DNA of 64,000 nt, taken from positions 24,027-88,026 of the forward strand of contig DASZTV010000076.1 in NCBI GenBank assembly GCA_035548125.1. The letters run 5' to 3'. Made by a program: the position numbers and the translations under genes. This document shows, piece after piece, positions 26,762 through 36,319 of this stretch (the stretch's first letter is position 1; each line of letters opens with the position of its first letter). This DNA comes from DASZTV01 sp035548125. Lineage in GTDB: Bacteria; Actinomycetota; Actinomycetes; JAFAQI01. Under the pieces are notes generated by a model. It had not been told where the DNA came from and ran no database searches. It was given only the letters and a program-made list of their open reading frames with translations.

Positions 26762-27847
26762 ATGGCCACCGAGGTACGGGGCGTCATCGCCCGCAGCAAG
26801 GGCGCACCCGTCGAGCTCGTGACGGTCGTCGTCCCCGACCCTGGTCCGGGCGAGGCACTCGTCGACGTGCAGGCATGCGGGGTCTGCCATACCGACCTGC
26901 ACTACCGAGAGGGCGGCATCAACGACGAGTTCCCGTTCCTGCTCGGGCACGAGGCGGCGGGGACGGTCGCGGCCGTCGGTCCCGGAGTGACCGACCTCGC
27001 TCCCGGCGACTTCGTGATTCTCAACTGGCGCGCGGTCTGCGGACAATGCCGGGCGTGCTCCCGCGGCGAGCCCTGGTACTGCTTCGCCACTCACAACGCG
27101 ACGCAGCGGATGGCACTGGAGGACGGCACGCCGCTGTCTCCTGCACTCGGCATCGGGGCCTTCGCCGAGCGGACGCTCGTCGCGACCGGCCAGTGCACCA
27201 AGGTCGACGCTGCCGCAGATCCGGTCGTGGCGGGACTTCTCGGTTGCGGGGTGATGGCCGGACTGGGCGCGGCGTTGAACACCGCGGCGGTGCGACGTGG
27301 CGAGACCGTCGCGGTGATCGGCTGCGGCGGCGTCGGCGACGCGGCGATCCTCGGCGCCAGCATCGCGGGGGCGAGCCAAGTGATCGCGGTCGACGTCGAC
27401 GACCGCAAGCTCGAGTGGGCCGCCGGCTTCGGCGCCACGCACACCATCAACTCCCGCAACATCGACGTCGTCGCGGCGGTTCACGAGCTGACCGGAGGGC
27501 TCGGGACCGACGTGGTGATCGAGGCGGTCGGCCGGCCGGAGACGTACAAGGACGCCTTCTACGCGCGAGATCTGGCGGGCCGGGTGGTGCTGGTCGGCGT
27601 ACCCACTCCGGACGCCACGATCGAGCTGCCACTGATCGACGTCTTCGGCCGCGGCGGCTCGCTCAAGTCGTCGTGGTACGGCGACTGCCTGCCGAGCAGG
27701 GACTTCCCGATGCTGATCGACGCCTACCTCGCCGGCCGGCTTCCGCTCGACCGGTTCGTCTCGGAGCGAATCGGGATCGCAGATGTCGAGGCGGCCTTCA
27801 CGAAGATGCAGGAAGGAGGCGTTCTTCGCTCCGTCGTGGTCATGTAG
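26762..27847 (+). CDS. mscR: S-(hydroxymethyl)mycothiol dehydrogenase
   Basis: A 361-residue zinc alcohol dehydrogenase that oxidises the mycothiol-formaldehyde adduct with NAD to S-formylmycothiol, detoxifying formaldehyde in the cytoplasm. Catalytic zinc ligands are the Cys in ACGVCHTDLHYREGG and the His-Glu pair in LLGHEAAGTV; structural zinc Cys are in CGQCRACSRGEPWYC. The long family-specific motifs INDEFPFLLGHEAAG, VILNWRAVCGQCRAC and SPALGIGAFAE distinguish it from general alcohol dehydrogenases. The Rossmann motif is AVIGCGGVGDAA. GAAGGAG lies eight bases before the ATG. Its presence implies a mycothiol-producing actinobacterium. It is divergent from leuS. Confidence 0.92.
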   Translation: MATEVRGVIARSKGAPVELVTVVVPDPGPGEALVDVQACGVCHTDLHYREGGINDEFPFLLGHEAAGTVAAVGPGVTDLAPGDFVILNWRAVCGQCRACSRGEPWYCFATHNATQRMALEDGTPLSPALGIGAFAERTLVATGQCTKVDAAADPVVAGLLGCGVMAGLGAALNTAAVRRGETVAVIGCGGVGDAAILGASIAGASQVIAVDVDDRKLEWAAGFGATHTINSRNIDVVAAVHELTGGLGTDVVIEAVGRPETYKDAFYARDLAGRVVLVGVPTPDATIELPLIDVFGRGGSLKSSWYGDCLPSRDFPMLIDAYLAGRLPLDRFVSERIGIADVEAAFTKMQEGGVLRSVVVM

Positions 27848-27900
27848 GACTCACGCATACAGTTGAGACAGCGGGGCATGACAGGCGCGAAAGGTTGAGG

Positions 27901-29136
27901 ATGCACGTCCGTTTCCTGCGCCTGCCCGGCGTCGCTCTCGCAGTTTCCCTTCTCCTCGCCGGCTGCAGCGGCGGCGGCTCAGCCCCGGGCGCTGCCGGCG
28001 CGCAAGCCACCCCGACCGCGCCGCCGCTGAAGGTCGTCTCGGTCGCGCCACTGACGCTGTCGGGCACGACCCCGGTCGTCGTCACGTTCCGGCGCCCGCT
28101 CACCAACGATTCGCCGCTGCCCACCTTCGACCCGGCGGTCCCCGGCGACTGGGAGCGCGCCGGGTCGGTTGCCACGTTCACGCCGGAGCAGGCGTATCCG
28201 CCCAGCACAACGTTCCATCTGCAGCTCGCCCGACGAGCGGGCGCGGTCCCGCGGACCATCGCCACTCCGGTCTCCGAACCCGGTTCGTTGCGCTTCGCGA
28301 ACCAGATCCTGGCCCGGCTTCACTACCTCCCGCTCGACACGAAGGCCGCCCCTCCCGCCAGCCCCGCTGACGAGGCGGCGGCGGTCTATGACCCGCCCCC
28401 CGGCGGGTTCTCGTGGCGCTACGCCGACACCCCGGACACCATCGTTCACGACTGGAAGCCCGGGAAGCCGAACGTCGTGCTGCGCGGAGCCGTCATCGCC
28501 TTCCAGCATCAGCACCACCTCCGGCAGGACGGCGCGATCGGACCGGCGACGTGGAAGGAGCTGCTGCAGGCAGACCTCGACCAGGCGGTGAACCCCGACC
28601 GCTACTCCTACGTGTCCGCGAACCTCTACCTCCCGCAGAAGCTCAGTGTCTGGGTCGACGGCAAGACCGAGCTCACCACCGCGGTCAATGGCGGCGTCGC
28701 CGCCGCGCCGACGCCGCTCGGCACCTACCCCGTCTACCTCCGCTACACCGCGACGACGATGCAAGGCACGAACCCTGACGGCACGAAGTACAAGGACAAG
28801 GGCGTGCCGTGGGTCAACTACTTCTCCGGCGGCTCCGCGGTCCACGGCTTCGAGCGCACGTCGTACGGCTATCCGCAGTCAGTCGGCTGCCTCGAGCTTC
28901 CGCCATCGGTCGCGAAGCAGGTCTACGACATGATCGACTACGGCACCCTCGTCACCGTGGCGGGTCCGTACGTGAAGCCGCCGAAGGTGGGCAAGCCGTC
29001 GCCGCCGGCCACGCCGAACCCGAAGCATCACCGGCACCCCAAACCGACGGCGTCACCGAGCAGTACGGCCTCACCGGAGTTGAGCGAGACGCCTGCGGCA
29101 TCGAGCTCGCCGAGCAGCAAGCCGAAGCCGACCTAG
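27901..29136 (+). CDS. L,D-transpeptidase (YkuD) lipoprotein with peptidoglycan-binding domain
   Basis: 411 residues. The signal ends in a lipobox, VSLLLAGCSGGG, so the protein is probably lipid-anchored outside the membrane. A beta-rich region (about 40-150) precedes a peptidoglycan-binding-like motif (VIAFQHQHHLRQDGAIGPATW) and the YkuD domain with the catalytic signature HGFERTSYGYPQSVGCLELP (His, Ser, Gly, Cys in order). It would make 3-3 cross-links between peptidoglycan stems or attach proteins to the wall. The tail is Pro/Ser/Lys-rich. TTGAGG precedes the ATG, and TACAGT at 27857-27862 could be the -10 box. Its stop overlaps the convergent DUF1684 gene by four bases. Confidence 0.92.
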   Translation: MHVRFLRLPGVALAVSLLLAGCSGGGSAPGAAGAQATPTAPPLKVVSVAPLTLSGTTPVVVTFRRPLTNDSPLPTFDPAVPGDWERAGSVATFTPEQAYPPSTTFHLQLARRAGAVPRTIATPVSEPGSLRFANQILARLHYLPLDTKAAPPASPADEAAAVYDPPPGGFSWRYADTPDTIVHDWKPGKPNVVLRGAVIAFQHQHHLRQDGAIGPATWKELLQADLDQAVNPDRYSYVSANLYLPQKLSVWVDGKTELTTAVNGGVAAAPTPLGTYPVYLRYTATTMQGTNPDGTKYKDKGVPWVNYFSGGSAVHGFERTSYGYPQSVGCLELPPSVAKQVYDMIDYGTLVTVAGPYVKPPKVGKPSPPATPNPKHHRHPKPTASPSSTASPELSETPAASSSPSSKPKPT

Positions 29137-29723
29137 CCGGGCAGCAGCTCGCCGACCGCTACCGGGACGTCGACGCGGTTGCCCTCGGGCGCAAGCGGGC
29201 AGGCCCACGCCTCGTCGTAGGCGCACGACGGGTTGTAGGCGAAGTTCAGGTCGACCACGAGCGAGCCGGTGCCGGTCGACGCGTCGAAGGTCCCGCCGAG
29301 GTCGGCGCCCTTGACGGTGTCGAGCACGTAACGCCCACCGCCGTAGGTGTCCGGGGACGTGTCGCGCAGCGGCAACCAGATCCCGCCGCCGTACGACGCC
29401 AGCCACCAGACCTCGAGGCTTCCGAGATCCCCCAGCTCGACAGTCCCGACGAGCTCGAACGGCACGACGCCGTCAGTCGCGGTCGGGATCTCGAGACGAG
29501 TGGCCGCCGTGGCGGCGGTCACCTCGGCCTCGAAGCGCCACGCCGGGTCGTAGTCCGCCACCCGAAGCACCGCGTTGCGGCTGACCGACTCCGGGTGGTC
29601 GGCGAACAGCCGCTGCCGGCGGTCGCGCCAGATTCGATGGGCGTGCGCCGGGTCTGCTTCAGCACGGACCGCGCTGTAGAGCGCGGCGACCGAGCGCCGC
29701 CAGTCGAGGAGCGCGAGACTCAC
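29133..29723 (-). CDS. DUF1684 family protein
   Basis: 196 residues. The family is recognised by the N-terminal RRSVAALYSAVRAEADPAHAHRIWRDRRQRLF, the middle strand LEVWWLASYGGGIWLPLRDTS, the GGGRYVLDTVKGADLG segment, and the C-terminal hallmark DLNFAYNPSCAYDEAWACPL with two conserved Cys, then ENR-like EGNRVDVPV. Members are cytoplasmic, beta-barrel-like and have no firm function. It lies 38 bp after the alcohol dehydrogenase in the same direction and could be the last gene of the hydroxylase-P450-dehydrogenase operon. Confidence 0.86.
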   Translation of the reverse strand: MSLALLDWRRSVAALYSAVRAEADPAHAHRIWRDRRQRLFADHPESVSRNAVLRVADYDPAWRFEAEVTAATAATRLEIPTATDGVVPFELVGTVELGDLGSLEVWWLASYGGGIWLPLRDTSPDTYGGGRYVLDTVKGADLGGTFDASTGTGSLVVDLNFAYNPSCAYDEAWACPLAPEGNRVDVPVAVGELLPG

Positions 29724-29761
29724 AGCTCGACCCTAGACAGCGTCGCCGTGCGCTTCGCGAC

Positions 29762-30808
29762 TCAGGCGGCCTGGAGGTCGACGACCACCTTGATGTCGCC
29801 GGGTTCCCGCTTGAGCGCCTGCGCCCAGTCGGCCATCGGCACGGTCCGGGTGATGATCTTCGCCAGCCAGTCGCGGTCTGCCTTGGACAGCGCGTCGGCA
29901 GCCTGCCGGTAGTTGGCGAGCCCGGCGTTGACCGAGCCGAAGACGACCTCGTTCGACAGCACCATCGCCTTGTTGATCGCATCGGCTTCGAGCCCGATCT
30001 CGCGAGTTCCCGACGAGATGCCGGTCAAGCAGACGATCGCGTCGGGTGCGGCTCGCCCGATCACGTCGAACACGAGCTTCCCCACCCCGGTCGCCTCGAT
30101 GACCACGTCGGGACGGTCCGTCAGATCATCGAGGGAGCTGATGTAGGTGGCGCCGAGCTCCTCGACCATCTCCGGCTTCGGCCCTGACGTGACCTGGTCC
30201 AGCACGGTGACCTCGAGCCCCTGCTGCGTGCCGATCAGCGCGGCGAGCAGTCCGATCGGGCCTGCGCCCGTAACGAGCGCGTGGGCCTGCGTCGTCGCGG
30301 AGCGAGCGGCGATCTTGCCGACCTGGTCCCACGCCTTCGCGACGACGGAGGTGGGCTCGAGCAGCACGCCGACCCGGTCGAGGCTCGCATCGAGCTTCAC
30401 CGCGAACTTGGGCTCGATGCGCCACCGCTGCGATCCATACCCGTCGCGGCCCTTGATGCCGCGCTCGGTGAACTTGCCGTTGCGGCAGAAGTCCCACTGA
30501 TCGGCAGCGCACGCCTCGCACGGCTCGGGGTCGGGGCGCCGCACGATGCCCGCCACCAGGTCGCCGGCAGACAGACCGGATCCGGTCGGCGCCGCCATGA
30601 CGCGACCCAGCGACTCGTGGAAGAGCACCAGGCGCTTGTGGCCCTCCGGCGGTTCGCCGTAGCCATGCACCGCGATCTCGACGTCCGTACCGCAGATCCC
30701 GGCGAACAGCCCCTCGACGAGCACCGAGCCATCCGCTTCCGGCGGCTCCGGGATCTCCTCGATACCGGCGGTCCCGACGTCCCCCGGTTGCACTGTGCAC
30801 GCCTTCAC
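29762..30808 (-). CDS. Zinc-dependent alcohol dehydrogenase, glucose-dehydrogenase-like
   Basis: 348 residues of the medium-chain dehydrogenase family. Zinc-site motifs are GICGTDVEI and FHESLGRVMA (a Glu/His pair like that of glucose 1-dehydrogenases), a Cys-containing lobe (EPCEACAADQWDFCRNG) and ERGIKGRDGYGSQRW. The nucleotide fold is ALVTGAGPIGLLAALIG, with an adaptable position after TVLDQV. Its closest pattern is the archaeal/actinobacterial glucose dehydrogenase group, but in this context the substrate is more likely an alcohol made by the P450 or hydroxylase upstream. Start is GTG at 30808 with a GAGG nearby. It follows the P450 by 25 bp. Confidence 0.85.
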   Translation of the reverse strand: MKACTVQPGDVGTAGIEEIPEPPEADGSVLVEGLFAGICGTDVEIAVHGYGEPPEGHKRLVLFHESLGRVMAAPTGSGLSAGDLVAGIVRRPDPEPCEACAADQWDFCRNGKFTERGIKGRDGYGSQRWRIEPKFAVKLDASLDRVGVLLEPTSVVAKAWDQVGKIAARSATTQAHALVTGAGPIGLLAALIGTQQGLEVTVLDQVTSGPKPEMVEELGATYISSLDDLTDRPDVVIEATGVGKLVFDVIGRAAPDAIVCLTGISSGTREIGLEADAINKAMVLSNEVVFGSVNAGLANYRQAADALSKADRDWLAKIITRTVPMADWAQALKREPGDIKVVVDLQAA

Positions 30809-30833
30809 GCCTCGCCCCTACCCGGCGCGGCGA

Positions 30834-32276
30834 TCAGCCAAGCGGATGTAGCTCCAGCGGGAGACCGTCGGCAGGCATCGGAAGCGAGAGCAGATCCCAC
30901 GGCACCACGTAGCCGGGAGGCGTCGTCCAGCGGTACCGCCGCAGCAGGTGGTGCACCAGGGTCTTGACCTCCTGGGTGCCGAAGTACATGCCGATGCACT
31001 TGTGAGCACCGCCGCCGAAGGGCACCCATGCGTAGCGGTGCGCCTTGTCCTCGTTGCGCGGCTCGGCGAAGCGCTCGGGGTCGAAGGTCTCCGGGTTGGT
31101 CCACACCTCCGGCATGTAGTGGCTGAACCACGGCGAGACCGAGACGAACGTGTCCGCCGGCACGTAATGGCCGAGCAGCTCGGTGTCCTTCACGGTCTTG
31201 CGGACCATCGACGGCACCGGCGCGGTCAGCCGCAGTGCCTCCTTGATGACCAGGTCCAGCACGGTGAGCTGGTCGAGCGCGTCGATCGACAGCTCGTCGA
31301 GGGCGAGGGACTGCTCGCGTGCCCGCTCCTGCCATTCCGGGTTTGCGGCCAGGGCGGCGAGCACCGCCGACGTCGTGATCGTCGACGTGTCGTGGGCAGC
31401 CATCATCAGGAAGATCATGTGGTTGACGACGTCGTCGTCGCTGAACGTCTGGCCGTTCTCGGTCTCGACGTGGCACAGCGCGGAGAACAGGTCCTCGGTC
31501 TCGGTGGCGCGCTTCGCGGGGAGCTTGGACCGGAAGTACTCCTCGAGCACCTTGCGACCGACCAGGCCGCGGTGCCAACGCAGCCCGGGCACGTCGGCGC
31601 GGATCATCGAGGTTCCGGCGCGCACCGTGTCGATGAACGCGGTCTGCAGCTTCGCGTCATCCTCACCGGTCGAGTCGCCCATGAAGATGTGCGTCGCGAT
31701 GTCGAGCGACAGCCGCTTCAACGTGGGATACGCGTACATCTGGCCTTCCGCCGGCCAGCCGGCGACGTCTTTCGACACGAGCTCATCAGTGCGCTCGAGA
31801 TAGCCGGTCAGCCTGGGACGGGTGAACGCCTCCTGCATGATCCGCCGGTGCAGCAGGTGCTCGTCGAAGTCGAGCAGCATGAGGCCGCGACGGAAGAACG
31901 GCCCGATGAACCACTCCCAGCCCGACTGCGAGTAGGCCTTGTCCGCATTGACCAGCACGGACTGCGTCGCGTCCGGCCCGAGCGCCATGAGCAGATCCAA
32001 GCCGAGCGATTTGATCCAGGTCACCGGCCCGTAGCGGTCGTACATCCGGCGCGAGAAGTCAGGGCCACTGAACATGAAGCTGAACGTCGAGCCGACGAGG
32101 GGGAAGCCCTTGTTGCCTGGGACGGGCTTCAGGTCGGACCCGGCGGGCGGCTGCGCGAGCGGTCGCGGTCGCTGGACCCGGTCGAGCGCAGCCCCCAGCT
32201 GCGAGGCGCCCGGCAGCGCAGCAGGCCGGATCTTGTCCGGGTGCTTCCAGGTCGTGCTGACGGTCGCTTCGGTCAT
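30834..32276 (-). CDS. Cytochrome P450
   Basis: 480-residue haem monooxygenase. The oxygen-activation helix reads MMAAHDTSTITTS, the ExxR motif is IKEALR, the PERF-type motif is FDPERFAEP, and the haem loop FGGGAHKCIGMYFG contains the proximal Cys. The N-terminus lacks a membrane anchor but keeps a Pro-rich hinge (KPVPGNKGFPLVGS). It is of the bacterial class E/CYP120-51-like type often acting on terpenoid or sterol-like molecules. ATG at 32276 overlaps the stop of the fatty-acid-hydroxylase-like gene upstream (ATGA). No ferredoxin lies next to it, so electrons must come from elsewhere, perhaps the ferredoxin reductase at 60927 (speculative). Confidence 0.95.
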   Translation of the reverse strand: MTEATVSTTWKHPDKIRPAALPGASQLGAALDRVQRPRPLAQPPAGSDLKPVPGNKGFPLVGSTFSFMFSGPDFSRRMYDRYGPVTWIKSLGLDLLMALGPDATQSVLVNADKAYSQSGWEWFIGPFFRRGLMLLDFDEHLLHRRIMQEAFTRPRLTGYLERTDELVSKDVAGWPAEGQMYAYPTLKRLSLDIATHIFMGDSTGEDDAKLQTAFIDTVRAGTSMIRADVPGLRWHRGLVGRKVLEEYFRSKLPAKRATETEDLFSALCHVETENGQTFSDDDVVNHMIFLMMAAHDTSTITTSAVLAALAANPEWQERAREQSLALDELSIDALDQLTVLDLVIKEALRLTAPVPSMVRKTVKDTELLGHYVPADTFVSVSPWFSHYMPEVWTNPETFDPERFAEPRNEDKAHRYAWVPFGGGAHKCIGMYFGTQEVKTLVHHLLRRYRWTTPPGYVVPWDLLSLPMPADGLPLELHPLG

Positions 32277-33004
32277 GCTGCGGGCTCCTCAGGGACATCG
32301 ACGCCGAGAGTGAATGCGGTCGGCGAGACCGCCACCTCGTCCTTCTCCGGAAATGTTCGCAGTACGTGGTCTGCCAGGTGCACCGTCACGCCGTACCAGT
32401 AGTTCTCGTTGCGGAAATGGTGCAACCGGTGCGCCTTGTAGATGTAGCGGTAGTACCAGGTCTTCGGCTTGTAGCCGGAGTGGATCAGGAAATGCGTCCA
32501 CTCATAGGTGAGGAACATCCCGTACGCCACCACCAGCCACGACAGGGCCAGTCCCCAGTCGAACCCGGTGATCGCCCAGTACAACGGGACGGCGGTGAGC
32601 ACCGAGGTGACGAGCGCCCGGCGCGGGACCAGCACCAGCTCGATGACCCTGGGGTTCGCGTGGTGTTGCCGATGCTTGCGCGCGAGCAGTCCGTCGACCG
32701 TGACGGGACCCACCCGTTTCGGCCTCGCGTGGAGGATGAAGACATGGATCAGCCATTCGGTGAACGGCTGCGTGGCGAGCACCAGGCCGACGACCCCCAG
32801 ATCCCACCAGCGATAGCCGCCGAGCACCACCCGGGCAGCCACGGCGGCAGCGAACGCGGCCGTGAGGAGCTTGGCGCTGAAGGTGCCGGCGAAGATCCGG
32901 AACGCGCGGCCGAGGGTCAGGCCGCCGACGGTGTACTCGTCGGGCTGCACCGTGTCTCGAGGACCCGCGCGCCGGACGTCCGGGCGCACCTGCGTGATCG
33001 CCAC
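32273..33004 (-). CDS. Fatty acid hydroxylase/sterol desaturase family protein
   Basis: 243 residues with four to five membrane helices and the eight-His di-iron pattern: EWLIHVFILHARP, LARKHRQHHAN, YEWTHFLIHSGY and AHRLHHFRNENYWYG. Members add hydroxyl groups or double bonds to sterols, carotenoids or fatty acyl chains in the membrane. It is the first gene of a tight operon with the P450 (4-bp overlap), the alcohol dehydrogenase and probably the DUF1684 gene, suggesting successive oxidation of one lipid-like molecule. Start at GTG 33004 is the family-like one; there is no strong ribosome site. Confidence 0.88.
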   Translation of the reverse strand: MAITQVRPDVRRAGPRDTVQPDEYTVGGLTLGRAFRIFAGTFSAKLLTAAFAAAVAARVVLGGYRWWDLGVVGLVLATQPFTEWLIHVFILHARPKRVGPVTVDGLLARKHRQHHANPRVIELVLVPRRALVTSVLTAVPLYWAITGFDWGLALSWLVVAYGMFLTYEWTHFLIHSGYKPKTWYYRYIYKAHRLHHFRNENYWYGVTVHLADHVLRTFPEKDEVAVSPTAFTLGVDVPEEPAA

Positions 33005-33041
33005 ACTCGCAGTGTCCCACGCGCGGGAGCCGCCCGCGGAT

Positions 33042-33913
33042 CTACTCGGTACGGGAGAACATCAGGCACGCCACGCCGAGCAGCAGCATGCCGACTCCCG
33101 CCACCACGATGACGTCCAGCCAGCCCGGAACGGACCAGCCGAGCCAGGTCAGGCCGTGAAAGATGCGGCGGGTCGGGTCGCCGGCGGGAAGGCTGTGCGC
33201 CACCAGACCGCGAGCCGCCGTCACCGCATAGCTCAACGGGTTGTAGCGGGCGACAACGTTGAGCCAGTCCGGCGTGGACGGCCCGAGCGGGAACATCGAA
33301 CCGGACATGAAGGTCAGCGGTAGCAGCAGCATGTTGATCATCGGCATGACGGTCTGGACGCTCTTGACTCTCGCCGCCAGCACCAGGCCGAAGGCGGTCA
33401 TCGTGAACGACGTCGCGAACACGACGCCGAGCAGGCCGAAGATCAGGCCGGCGCGGTACGGGACGTGCACGGCGCCGGCGAGCGCGATGATCAGGATGCT
33501 CTGCGTCGTGGCGATGGTGGCGCCGCCGAGGCACTTCCCGACCACGATGCTCGATGACGAGATCGGCGCGACGAGCATCTCTCGCAGGAAGCCGAACTCG
33601 CGGTCCCACACGATCGAGATCGCCGAGAAGATCGCGGTGAACAGGATGCCGGTGATCAGGACGCCGGGAAACAGGAACGTCTTGAAGTTCGCCCCGCCGG
33701 TGCCTCCGCTGACGGCGGCAGAGAGGCCGGCACCGAGGACGAACAGGAACAGCAGGGGCTGGAGCAACGTCGAGATCAGGCGGGTCTTGTCGCCCCAGAC
33801 CCGGGTCATGTCCCGGAGCCAGACGATCCAGATGGCGCGAAGCTCGTGCTGCCAACCGCCCCCCACTGCGCGCACAGTCGCGACCTCGAGCTCCGGTCGG
33901 CTCGCGGTCGTCG

Positions 33914-33917
<4 letters not shown>
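33042..33917 (-). CDS. ABC-2 type transporter permease (DrrB-like)
   Basis: 291 residues with six membrane helices. Typical ABC-2 signatures are the LTSTLLQPLLFLFVLG-like helix, the FPGVLITGILFTAIFSA segment, WDREFGFLREMLVAPISS, and MINMLLLPLTFMSGSMFP near helix five. It forms the membrane part of an efflux pump with the ATPase encoded directly upstream (ATGA overlap). The family exports drugs, lipids or polyketides. A paralogous pair sits at 49000-50708 in this window. Confidence 0.94.
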
Positions 33918-34875
<958 letters not shown>

Positions 34876-34879
<4 letters not shown>

Positions 34880-36285
34880 GGCGTCAGGATGTCCACCGGC
34901 GCGATGCGGACGGCCACCTTCCGGGGCTTCGGGCCGACGGGCACCCGCACGTGCAAGCGGCCGTCCCCGTCAGGGGCCTGCCACCGCGAGTGGCCTGCGA
35001 TCGTCACTCGGTACGGCACGCCCTTGACGCTAACCGGCGGCGTCAACACAGTTGCGGTGCCGTCGCCTTCGTACACGAACCCAGTCGCTCCGGCGTGGCT
35101 CAACTTGCTGAACGCCAGCGGCTCGGGGCGCTTGATCGTGACCGTCCACCCCCATTGGCTCCACCGGGGGTTGATCGTCGTGTAGGAGATCCGCGAGGGT
35201 CGTGGCGGCGGGTCGGCGAACGTCTTCATCAGCGTCGGCAGGAACTTGCGTAGGTCGCGCGCCCAGTACGGCCAGGTGTGGGTGCCGCTGCCGTAGTCGT
35301 AGACGTAGCCCGTCATGTGGGCCTGACGCAGGTGCTGGAGGAACAGGTCGGTCGAGGTGTGGGTGAGGCTCTCGACGGCGGCAGCGCCGGCGAAGCCGCC
35401 CGGGTCGGTCACCGGGTCGTCGTACTTGCCGGGGAGGCCGTCGGCGGTCGCGAACCACAGCTTCACCGGCCGCAGGTTGCTGATCAGTCGCGCCGGGTCG
35501 TGGCCCTGCCAGTTGATCTCGTTGCTCAGGTGGTTGCCGAACGGCGCATTGGCCTCCACTCCGTTGAGGCCCACCATCGTCGCCCCGATCACGGCTGCGG
35601 CACCCACCCGGGCCTCGAGGTCCCGGTCGATCTCCGGCGCGCCCGAGAACGACGCCTGCTGCACGAACAGCTGGGGGTGCCGGGCAGCGAGCTCGGTCGC
35701 GCCGTACCCCCCCATCGACAGCCCGGCGACGGCCCGACCGGAGCGGTCGCGCACCGTATCGAGGTTCGCGTCGATCCACGGGATCAGCTCGTGGATGTCG
35801 TACGTCTCCCATTGCGACTTGCCGAGCGCGGTGTGCTGGTCGATCCAGTTGGTGAACCAGCTGCCGCCGTCGCCGTCGAACCCGATGTCCGAGCTGACCG
35901 TGATCAAGCGCAGTCGCTCGGTGGCCTTCGGCGCCTCGCCCGCCGTCATCCAGTCGTAGCTGTGGCCGCTGGTGCCCGGAAACAGATAGAGCACCGGGTA
36001 GCGCGGTGCGGCATCGGCCGGGTACCCGGCAGGAAGCAGGATCCGCACCGTGATCACCTTCGGCGCCAGCGCCTTCGGCTTGATCGTGGCGAGCAGCTGA
36101 CGGTTTCCGATTCGCTTGACGCTCAGCACGTGGATGCCGTGCCCGTCGTGGAGCCGGACCGAAGCATTGGCTGCGGGCGACCGGCGACCGGCGTCGCCGA
36201 ACGCAAGGGTGGGGACCGCGGTCGCCACGATCGCGGCAGCGGCTGTCATCCCGGCGACGAGCGGTCGCCATCCGTTGAGTCGCAT
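34876..36285 (-). CDS. Secreted esterase (antigen 85/EstD-like alpha/beta hydrolase)
   Basis: 469 residues with a signal peptide (AGMTAAAAIVATAVPTLAFG). An esterase-D type alpha/beta hydrolase domain spans about 70-360: YPVLYLFPGTSG, the nucleophile elbow AGLSMGGYGATELA, and a likely catalytic His in GSGTHTWPYWARDL. Proteins of this shape include mycolyltransferases and S-formylglutathione-hydrolase-like esterases. A C-terminal beta-sandwich domain follows (about 365-469). AGGA lies four bases before the ATG. It precedes the exporter genes with overlapping ends, so it may process the exported molecule or the wall; this is inferred from context only. Confidence 0.85.
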
Positions 36286-36319
36286 TACGTCCTATTCGAG
36301 AGAGTGCGGCGGCTACCTG

